A stretch of 37,222 bases of DNA, taken from assembly GCA_902586855.1 (NCBI GenBank), contig CACIIZ010000011.1, forward strand, positions 1 to 37,222, given 5' to 3'. The translations under genes and the position numbers were made by a program. Shown here piece after piece: positions 31,065 through 37,222 of the stretch (position 1 is its first letter; every line of letters begins with the position of its first letter). Below the pieces are notes generated by a model. That model saw nothing but the letters and a program-made list of their open reading frames with translations, had not been told where the DNA came from and did no database searches. This DNA comes from an uncultured Alphaproteobacteria bacterium (lineage in GTDB: Bacteria; Pseudomonadota; Alphaproteobacteria; Rhodobacterales; Rhodobacteraceae).

Positions 31065-33533
31065 TTAATTCATCCGTATCCAAATATCTTCAAGTGGTTT
31101 GGATTTTTCATGTGAATTCAGAGCTTTTTCAAATCCCTTTTCCAAATATTGTGTATAGGTGAGTGTATCGAAAAGAGGTTTGGTATCTCTATGGAGTTTG
31201 AGTTTCTCCGTTATTGAATGTAAGAGATCCTTATCTGTAGCTAATTTGAGAGCACGCTCCTCATATTCCTCATCCGTTGAGATAATGAGTTCCGGTAATT
31301 CAAGGGCATTTAAAAAGCTAGCGGCACATCGAGCATCAAACTGTTCCCCCTGTCTAGTGAGTAAGGGAAGACCTGCCCATAATGCATCACAAGCAGTTGA
31401 ATGAGCATTAAAATTGAAAGTATCCAGAAAAAGATCTGCTAACTGATGCCGGGCTAAATGATCTTCTGCTGACACTTTAGTTGCAAAGATAAGTCTTGTA
31501 GGGTCAATCCCCCGTCGAACAGCTTCTTTCTGTAGATTACTTTTCGCCCACTGATTGGATTCTTTCAACCACAAGACACTCCCTTCGACCTTATGCAGTA
31601 AACGCATCCAGATATCAAACTCACGAGGGCTAATTTTATAATTGGCGTTAAAGCAACAAAAGACAAACCCGTTCTCTGGTAAGCCCATTTCTATTCGGGT
31701 CATAGGCCTGGTGGAGATTTCCCTGGAATTATCAGTTGGCATATATGAATGGGGAAGATAAATGATCTTTTCCTGGTAATGATCTCTTAAATGATCAGGA
31801 ATAACAGTAGGGTCTGCTATGATATAGTCAATGAAACTAGCACCTATATGTCCCCCAAATAAAGCAATTTGTACCGGAGCTGCTCTGAAGGCGAATATAT
31901 TGGAACGGGATCCTCGTGTATACCCCATGAGATCGATAGCGATATCGATATGATCTTGTCGGGCGAGGAGAGCGACATCTTTATCAGTCATGGTAGTGAC
32001 ATCTTTGAAATGATCTACAGAGGCGACAATTTTTGTTCTCATTTCATCATCTGCTTGTCGAAATGAGTAGGCATAGACTTCTATCTTGTTTCGATCGTGT
32101 AGAGCGAGGACTTTGGCTATTTGGTGGGCGACGGGGTGATCCTGAAAGTCGGCACTGAAATAGCCGATACGGATTTTCCCTCCGGGGGACTTAGGCCTAG
32201 CTGGGAGAGGGAGAGGATCTACATTATAATTTTCCAAGGCATATTTCGATGCTCTTATTTGTTGTCTCTTAAGATGATCTTCGAGACCCAAAACCATAAA
32301 TGGTGAGATTGCAGAGTTAGTTACTCCAATCTTCTTAAAATCAGACCTGTACTTATTAAGTTCATGCCAGTTAGAGGTAGCGCTCTCCAAGAATAATTTT
32401 TCTGATAATGATTCATCACAATTCGGATTAATTTCTAGTACTGCATCAAAGCATAATTTGGCTAAGTTAAACTCGCTATTTATTGAAAATAATTTACCAG
32501 CATTTTTATAAAAATTTGCCTGTGCAATAGTCCTTACTTTTGAGTTCTTGCAAATTTGAATCCCCTTTTTATAAAGTTGAATTGCCTTTTCATGTTCTTC
32601 CATTTTTGAATGTAGCAATCCTAAGTTATTTAATGACGGAAGGTACTCCGAATTGGAATCAATAGCTGACTGGTAGTATTTTTTTGCGGAACTTAAAGAT
32701 CCTTTCTGTTCATAAACTTGACCTAGAATATGATTGCCCAAAAAGCTTTGAGTATTGAATGTTAAATACTTCTTAAGTTGTGATATTGCTTTATTATGAT
32801 CTATATTTACCAACACCTCAAAAAGATTAATTTGGGCATTATCAAAATTTGGATCAAGACTAATCGCTTTCTCAAAAAAATTAATAGCTCGCATATAATT
32901 ACCTTGATAGCTGAGTGCTGCCCCCAGATTACTATATACTTGAACCAATTTAGGATTCTTATTTATAGCCAAGTAAAAATTCTTACAAGCTTTGTCGTAG
33001 TCTTTGCTTTCTGTATAGAGTATGCCTAAGTTATTATATGCTTCAGCATATTGATTATTATAGGCGATAGCCTTTTCAAAATTATAACGAGCTTTTTTGA
33101 TATAATTTTTCTCCATGAAGACGTTTCCAAGGTTATTATATGCTTCAGCGTATGCAGGGTTTATTGTGATAGCTTTTTCAAGATTAATTTGAGCTTTTTT
33201 ATACTCTTTTGCTTGGCACAAAACTATTCCCAAGTTGTTGTGAAAATTAGCATTCTGTGGGTCTAGCTGAATTGCCTGAGCCATATGGGAAATGGCTTCT
33301 TGCATTTTATTTAAATTTGAGCAGGTGGCTCCCAAAATATTATGAAGCATAGCTAAATTAGGATAGCCTTTAATTAGCTGATTCCCGAATGCAAGCGTAG
33401 CTTGGAATTTGCCTTGGTTATAGAGGTCAAGTAATTTGCGAAACAATAGTTGTTGTTTGCCTGGATCATCTTTTTTTTGTGATGCTTTTAGCATAGGATT
33501 CTTGGTAGTTACTGCCTCGCTAACCATACGCAA
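31065..33533 (-). CDS. TPR-GT41 (O-GlcNAc-transferase-like/SPINDLY) glycosyltransferase
   Basis: The first 420 or so residues are tetratricopeptide repeats of 34 residues (AEAYNNLGN..., NPKLVQVYSNLG...). The remainder is the GT41 catalytic domain: IRIGYFSADFQDHPVAH (with the conserved His), FFGGHIGAS-like IALFGGHIGASFIDY, FCCFNANYKISP (the essential lysine region), and HLARHQLADLFLDTFNFNAHSTACDALWAGLPLLT followed by RCAASFL. Such enzymes transfer GlcNAc or glucose from UDP- or GDP-sugar onto protein serine, threonine or asparagine residues in the cytosol. Possible targets include flagellin or surface proteins such as the giant protein in this window, but that is inference. It stands alone between a beta-glucosidase and a decayed gene. 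Confidence 0.9.
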   Translation of the reverse strand: MRMVSEAVTTKNPMLKASQKKDDPGKQQLLFRKLLDLYNQGKFQATLAFGNQLIKGYPNLAMLHNILGATCSNLNKMQEAISHMAQAIQLDPQNANFHNNLGIVLCQAKEYKKAQINLEKAITINPAYAEAYNNLGNVFMEKNYIKKARYNFEKAIAYNNQYAEAYNNLGILYTESKDYDKACKNFYLAINKNPKLVQVYSNLGAALSYQGNYMRAINFFEKAISLDPNFDNAQINLFEVLVNIDHNKAISQLKKYLTFNTQSFLGNHILGQVYEQKGSLSSAKKYYQSAIDSNSEYLPSLNNLGLLHSKMEEHEKAIQLYKKGIQICKNSKVRTIAQANFYKNAGKLFSINSEFNLAKLCFDAVLEINPNCDESLSEKLFLESATSNWHELNKYRSDFKKIGVTNSAISPFMVLGLEDHLKRQQIRASKYALENYNVDPLPLPARPKSPGGKIRIGYFSADFQDHPVAHQIAKVLALHDRNKIEVYAYSFRQADDEMRTKIVASVDHFKDVTTMTDKDVALLARQDHIDIAIDLMGYTRGSRSNIFAFRAAPVQIALFGGHIGASFIDYIIADPTVIPDHLRDHYQEKIIYLPHSYMPTDNSREISTRPMTRIEMGLPENGFVFCCFNANYKISPREFDIWMRLLHKVEGSVLWLKESNQWAKSNLQKEAVRRGIDPTRLIFATKVSAEDHLARHQLADLFLDTFNFNAHSTACDALWAGLPLLTRQGEQFDARCAASFLNALELPELIISTDEEYEERALKLATDKDLLHSITEKLKLHRDTKPLFDTLTYTQYLEKGFEKALNSHEKSKPLEDIWIRMN
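33031..33207 (-). repeat. 102-base direct repeats encoding TPR units
   Basis: Two stretches starting TTATTATATGCTTCAGC (about 33031 and 33133) are similar over about 75 bases and lie 102 bases apart, equal to 34 codons. They encode AEAYNNLG repeats of the GT41 protein. The similarity at DNA level suggests recent duplication of TPR units. Confidence 0.75.
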
Positions 33534-33684
33534 TTATAATGCCATCTTAATCCAATCTAACTAATACAAGTGTTTATATGATTTAATTCCAGATCCGATA
33601 GAGCGTATATCATTCTAAATTTGTTTTAGATTTAAAATCCCATATGATAAACTCATTAAAATATGAAATTTTTAGGTTTCTCCA

Positions 33685-35019
33685 TTACTGATTGCGCAGT
33701 GATTTTTGAAATTGATAATATGATCTTTTGGGCGTTCTTTTTTGAGTAACAAAATTTACATGAACCAAACCAAACCTCTTTGTATAGCCAAAAGCCCATT
33801 CAAAATTATCCAGCAGGGACCACGCAAAATAACCCTTTACAGGGACATTAGCCTCAATAAGCCGTAGAACTTTTTGAAGATGTGTATAGTAGTAATTGAT
33901 CCTTCGGATATCATCTACAATTCCGTTTTCGACAAAATCGTTGTTTGCCATTCCATTTTCAGTGATGAATATCGGAATACTTTTCGAGTGGTGCTCGTGT
34001 AATCTCTTAACAAGATACTCTAGACCTTCAGGATATATTTCCCAACCCATGTCTGTGGTGGGAAGATTACCTTTTACCGGTGAAAACCCCAAAAAAGGTT
34101 CGGTTTTATCCGATTTAATTATGGACCTAGTGTAATAATTAACACCAACCCAATCAATTGATTGAGAAATCATATCCATGTCAGTTTCATAATCTTCAGG
34201 CATATACTTTTGAAACATTTCAAGAGTTTTGCTTGGATAGCGTCCTTTAAAAATGGCTTCATCAAACCAAAGATTATGAATTTCATCGCTTACGGAGGCT
34301 GCAAGTTGAGATTCTTCTGTCTCATCAAAAGGGACAACCAACTGTTTATTCAGCACTATGCCAGCATTCTTAAAGTTGTGAGTGCGTATAACTTGCATAG
34401 CTCTACCGTGCGCTAGTAATATCATATGCATGGTTTTTATAGCAGATGCTACGTTTTTTTCTCCTGGAGCGTGTTCTCCCAGATAGTGGCTTAACCAAGA
34501 CACACACCAAGGTTCATTAATTGTTGCTAAAGAATATAATCTATCCGAAAATCTCTTCATTATTATATCGGTATAGTCTGCAAACCATTTGGTTGTGTCG
34601 CTATTCTTCCAGCCCCCTTTTTTACCAAAAGCACTTGGCAGGTCCCAGTGGTAAAGTGTGCCGAAAGGCTTTAAATCTTTTTGCAGCATTTCATCTAACA
34701 GCCTATCATAAAAGGATATAGCCTCTGGGTTTATAGTGCCTTTACCTTGTGGAAGAATCCGAGGCCAAGAAAATGAAAAACGATATGCTGAAAAACCTGC
34801 ATCTGCGATTAGGTCTATATCTTCTTGGTATTTAATATAGTGAGAACAGGCTATACTTCCGTTTTCGTTATTAATTACATTTCCGGTGTTTTTGGCAAAA
34901 TCATCCCAATGACATGTTCCTGAGCTTCCATAAGAGTTTCCTTCTATTTGATAACTCGAGGTGGCTACTCCGAACAAAAAATCAGACGGGAATTGCTTTA
35001 TGATTTCTAAATTACTCAT
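33685..35019 (-). CDS. GH1 family beta-glucosidase
   Basis: Glycoside hydrolase family 1. FPSDFLFGVATSSYQIEG is the family's start, the acid/base glutamate is Glu169 in TINEPW, and the nucleophile is Glu354 in FITENGMA; the C-terminal YFAWSLLDNFEWAFGY is complete. 444 residues fits a cytosolic enzyme without signal peptide. It would hydrolyse beta-glucosides or related disaccharides taken up by a transporter. It is divergent from an AglE-like ABC sugar-binding gene across a 280-base region with two palindromes, suggesting shared regulation. Beta-galactosidase or thioglucosidase activity cannot be excluded. The gap to the GT41 gene is 151 bases and contains only short AT-rich inverted repeats. 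Confidence 0.92.
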   Translation of the reverse strand: MSNLEIIKQFPSDFLFGVATSSYQIEGNSYGSSGTCHWDDFAKNTGNVINNENGSIACSHYIKYQEDIDLIADAGFSAYRFSFSWPRILPQGKGTINPEAISFYDRLLDEMLQKDLKPFGTLYHWDLPSAFGKKGGWKNSDTTKWFADYTDIIMKRFSDRLYSLATINEPWCVSWLSHYLGEHAPGEKNVASAIKTMHMILLAHGRAMQVIRTHNFKNAGIVLNKQLVVPFDETEESQLAASVSDEIHNLWFDEAIFKGRYPSKTLEMFQKYMPEDYETDMDMISQSIDWVGVNYYTRSIIKSDKTEPFLGFSPVKGNLPTTDMGWEIYPEGLEYLVKRLHEHHSKSIPIFITENGMANNDFVENGIVDDIRRINYYYTHLQKVLRLIEANVPVKGYFAWSLLDNFEWAFGYTKRFGLVHVNFVTQKRTPKRSYYQFQKSLRNQ

Positions 35020-35083
35020 TCGTACTGATTCTCGTTATGAATTAAAAAAAGTATCGAATTTTTAAATGTGCAGGGAGTTGGAT

Positions 35084-35133
35084 GCAAATATATTATTTGC
35101 CTAAAATATGTGCATTATTGTACATTACTGCAC
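35084..35133 (+). promoter_or_regulatory. Two palindromic operators in the bglA-aglE divergent region
   Basis: GCAAATA-TAT-TATTTGC (35084-35100) is a perfect dyad. A second dyad at 35110-35133 is centred on TGTACA with outer arms GTGCA and TGCAC; 20 of 24 positions are symmetric. They are ten bases apart, about one helical turn, as expected for LacI-type regulator binding. No regulator gene is present in the window. Confidence 0.5.
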
Positions 35134-35299
35134 TTTTTTCAGCTAATATTTGTTGAATCCATGGGTTTTATCGAAGTTTTTTTAATTTTCTTTTCTTCTT
35201 CCAAAGAAAGTTGTAGCTTCCAGACTTTATAACCGCAAGCCTATCACCATATCGTGATGGGAAAATTTTAATGGTTCATACCAATGAGAGGGGGAAATT

Positions 35300-36607
35300 A
35301 TGAACATAAAAGTATTGATTGCAATTGTTGCATTAGTATTACCTTCCAGCATATTTGCTGGCGGTGGACACTACCATTATGATGGCCCAGATATTTCTGG
35401 TGCAAAAATAAAGATTTTCGGACCATGGCTAGCGCCGGAAGATGAAAGCTTCAGAGATGTATTGTCCATTTTTGAAAAGGAAACAGGAGCATCAGTTGAA
35501 TATGGTGGCTCTGATGAGTTTGAGCAAATAATTAATATTGACTGTAAAGCTGGAAATCCTGCTGATATAGCAGTATTCCCACAGCCAGGGTTAGCCGCCA
35601 ATATTGCTGCTACAGGATGTCTTGCTCCACAAGGAAATGACTTAAAGCAGATGGTCTTAGATGACTATGCAGCAGGCCAATCTTGGGTCGATTTAACAAC
35701 ATATGCTGATGCAAACGGTAAAGATCAGTTTTATGGAATCTTCTTTAGAGTCAATGTGAAAAGCCTCGTTTGGTACTCGCCAGATAACTTCGAGGATAAC
35801 GGATATGAGGTTCCTGAAACTATGGAGGACTTACTTTCACTCACTGAAAAAATGGCCTCTGACGGAAATACTCCTTGGTGTATTGGACTTGAGTCAGGTG
35901 GTGCAACTGGTTGGCCAGCGACTGACTGGATGGAAGAAATTATGCTAAGAACTCATCCGCCATCAGTTTATGACCAATGGGTGTCAAATGAAATGGCATT
36001 TAATGATGCAAGAGTTATGGAAGCTATGGACTTTTTTGGTTCCTTTGCATTAAACGACAAGTATGTGGCAGGAGGTTCAAAGGCGGTTGCAACAACTGGT
36101 TTCAGAGACTCTCCCAAAGGCCTATTTACTTCTCCACCCCAATGTATGATGCATAGGCAGGCAAGTTTTATCCCAGCTTTCTTTCCCGAAGGAGTTGAAG
36201 CAGGAGTAGATTATGATTTCTTTTACTTTCCGGCATTTGCATCAAAAGATCTAGGTCGCCCAGTTCTTGGTGCTGGTACGGTGATCACTGCTACAAACAA
36301 TGATCCTGCAACTACTGAGTTGATGAAGTTCTTAATGCACCCAGAAGCTCATGAAAGATTTATGGGTAAGGGAGGTTTTTTAACTCCTCATAAAGGAGTG
36401 GATAAAAGCAAATATGCAAGTGATACGTTTAGAGGCCTTCACGATATTTTAGTAGGAGCTACCACTTTTCGATTTGATGGATCAGATTTGATGCCAGGTG
36501 CAGTAGGAGCTGGCTCTTTCTGGACTGGGATGGTTGACTACACCAATGGTAAGTCGGCTAAAGAGGTTGCTGACGCAATTCAGGCTAGCTGGGACGCTAT
36601 AAAGTAA
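35300..36607 (+). CDS. aglE: ABC sugar-transporter substrate-binding protein (AglE-like)
   Basis: A signal peptide (MNIKVLIAIVALVLPSSIFA) leads into a family 1 extracellular solute-binding protein of 435 residues. The sequence IKIFGPWLAPEDESFRDVLSIFEKETG and the PQCMMHRQASFIPAFFP segment resemble AglE-type alpha-glucoside binding proteins of alphaproteobacteria. The ribosome binding site AGGGGGA lies four to five bases before ATG 35300. It is followed by a strong terminator-like hairpin and then the permease. The divergent GH1 enzyme suggests that the sugar is a glucoside or an oligosaccharide, alpha or beta. Ligand specificity is inferred from similarity and context. Confidence 0.8.
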   Translation: MNIKVLIAIVALVLPSSIFAGGGHYHYDGPDISGAKIKIFGPWLAPEDESFRDVLSIFEKETGASVEYGGSDEFEQIINIDCKAGNPADIAVFPQPGLAANIAATGCLAPQGNDLKQMVLDDYAAGQSWVDLTTYADANGKDQFYGIFFRVNVKSLVWYSPDNFEDNGYEVPETMEDLLSLTEKMASDGNTPWCIGLESGGATGWPATDWMEEIMLRTHPPSVYDQWVSNEMAFNDARVMEAMDFFGSFALNDKYVAGGSKAVATTGFRDSPKGLFTSPPQCMMHRQASFIPAFFPEGVEAGVDYDFFYFPAFASKDLGRPVLGAGTVITATNNDPATTELMKFLMHPEAHERFMGKGGFLTPHKGVDKSKYASDTFRGLHDILVGATTFRFDGSDLMPGAVGAGSFWTGMVDYTNGKSAKEVADAIQASWDAIK

Positions 36608-36631
36608 TGCTAGCCTTTTAATGCTAAATCT

Positions 36632-36663
36632 AAAGGCGAACAATTACCTTGTTCGCCTTTTTT
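36632..36663 (+). terminator. Intercistronic attenuating terminator after the binding-protein gene
   Basis: AAAGGCGAAC (36632-36641) pairs perfectly with GTTCGCCTTT (36651-36660) around a nine-base loop, followed by further T's and TTTATTTATT. It lies 24 bases after the stop codon and 21 bases before the permease ATG, so it probably limits readthrough and raises binding protein relative to the permease. Confidence 0.85.
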
Positions 36664-36683
36664 ATTTATTATAGACAATCTCA

Positions 36684-37222
36684 ATGAGTTTTTTTTCATT
36701 AATAACAACAATGTTCTTGGGAATTCTATTTTTTATTATCTATTTTAGCGTTTCTAATTTCATTCTTGACTATTTTATTCGACTTAAAAAAGATAATTTT
36801 GAATATGAAAATGTAGTTAGGGCTCTTATTTTCATTTTTCCTGCTTTACTGGTCTTGTTTTTATTCATAATCTACCCGGTATTTGAGACCGTAAGATTAA
36901 GTTTTTATGATAAATTTGGCCGTGATTTTGTCGGTTGGGACAATTACGTCTGGGCTATAAATGATCCTAATTTCAGACGTAGCATATTGAATAACTTAGG
37001 TTGGCTACTGATTGTGCCAACGCTGAGTACTTTCTTAGGATTAATAATTGCAAGTTTAGCAGACAAGATATGGTGGGGATCTATAGCCAAATCAATAATA
37101 TTTATGCCAATGGCAATATCGTTTGTCGGGGCGGGTGTAATCTGGAAATTTATTTATGATTATAGAGGACCTGGTGATCAACAAATAGGTCTTTTAAATG
37201 CAATAATTGTATCCCTTGGAAT
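36684..37222 (+). CDS. aglF: ABC sugar-transporter permease (AglF-like), 5' part only
   Basis: From ATG 36684 the frame stays open to the window end for 179 codons. After an N-terminal membrane helix (MFLGILFFIIYFSVSNFIL) it has ALIFIFPALLVLFLFIIYPV, SFYDKFGRDFVGWDNY and SILNNLGWLLIVPTLS, typical of binding-protein-dependent permeases, and ends near YDYRGPGDQQIGLLNA, a segment found in AglF-type alpha-glucoside permeases. The second permease and the ATPase should follow outside the window. It is separated from the binding-protein gene by the hairpin at 36632-36663. Confidence 0.85.
   Translation, partial: MSFFSLITTMFLGILFFIIYFSVSNFILDYFIRLKKDNFEYENVVRALIFIFPALLVLFLFIIYPVFETVRLSFYDKFGRDFVGWDNYVWAINDPNFRRSILNNLGWLLIVPTLSTFLGLIIASLADKIWWGSIAKSIIFMPMAISFVGAGVIWKFIYDYRGPGDQQIGLLNAIIVSLG

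Noticed and set aside
1-37222. tRNA, rRNA, insertion sequences, integrases or attachment sites
   Set aside because: No such sequences were recognised by eye on either strand; small RNAs cannot be excluded without a computed search.

Overview
The window looks like a chromosomal segment of an AT-rich, marine-type alphaproteobacterium. The reasons are the mix of aromatic catabolism, a TRAP transporter, an AglE/AglF-type sugar ABC transporter, a molybdenum hydroxylase operon, an OYE-type demethylase-like flavoenzyme and a large cadherin/RTX surface protein, all with low-GC codon use. This taxonomic reading is inference; no rRNA or tRNA gene was seen.

Region 1 (1-12.2 kb) is an aromatic-acid catabolic island. 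It opens with the end of pcaG, then a BKACE (DUF849) enzyme and pcaB, facing a convergent pobA. Together these turn 4-hydroxybenzoate into protocatechuate and on through the beta-ketoadipate branch; BKACE may replace the usual PcaIJ/PcaF steps. Divergent from pobA runs a second set: a two-domain extradiol dioxygenase, a fumarylacetoacetase-family hydrolase, two MhpA-like FAD hydroxylases, a small VOC protein and a complete TRAP transporter (dctP-dctQ-dctM). This looks like uptake plus meta-cleavage of an unidentified aromatic acid. The TRAP genes carry strong inverted repeats inside coding sequence, one of them terminator-like and just inside dctQ.

Region 2 (12.2-15.3 kb) is a secreted-protease cluster: a trypsin-fold protease with a TPR-like tail, a subtilase, and an HtrA-like trypsin-fold protease broken by a one-base frameshift in an A6 run.

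Region 3 (15.4-19.5 kb) holds a trimethylamine-dehydrogenase-family flavoenzyme, a homocysteine S-methyltransferase and a TSUP exporter, suggesting demethylation of an N- or S-methylated osmolyte and methyl transfer to homocysteine. Region 4 (19.5-26 kb) holds a 1521-residue DUF4347/cadherin/RTX protein, a TbpB-barrel-like lipoprotein and a second TSUP transporter. The flavoenzyme and the giant protein both have near-consensus promoters whose -10 box ends exactly six bases before the only possible ATG, so their mRNAs are predicted to be leaderless.

Region 5 (26-31 kb) is a three-subunit molybdenum hydroxylase operon with a MoaD-like protein, followed by an aldo/keto reductase that has lost an internal segment and its reading frame. 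Region 6 (31-37.2 kb) has a TPR-GT41 glycosyltransferase, a GH1 beta-glucosidase and, divergently, an AglE-like binding protein and the start of its permease. Two palindromes lie in the shared promoter region and a strong terminator hairpin separates binding protein from permease. No gap between genes exceeds 300 bases.
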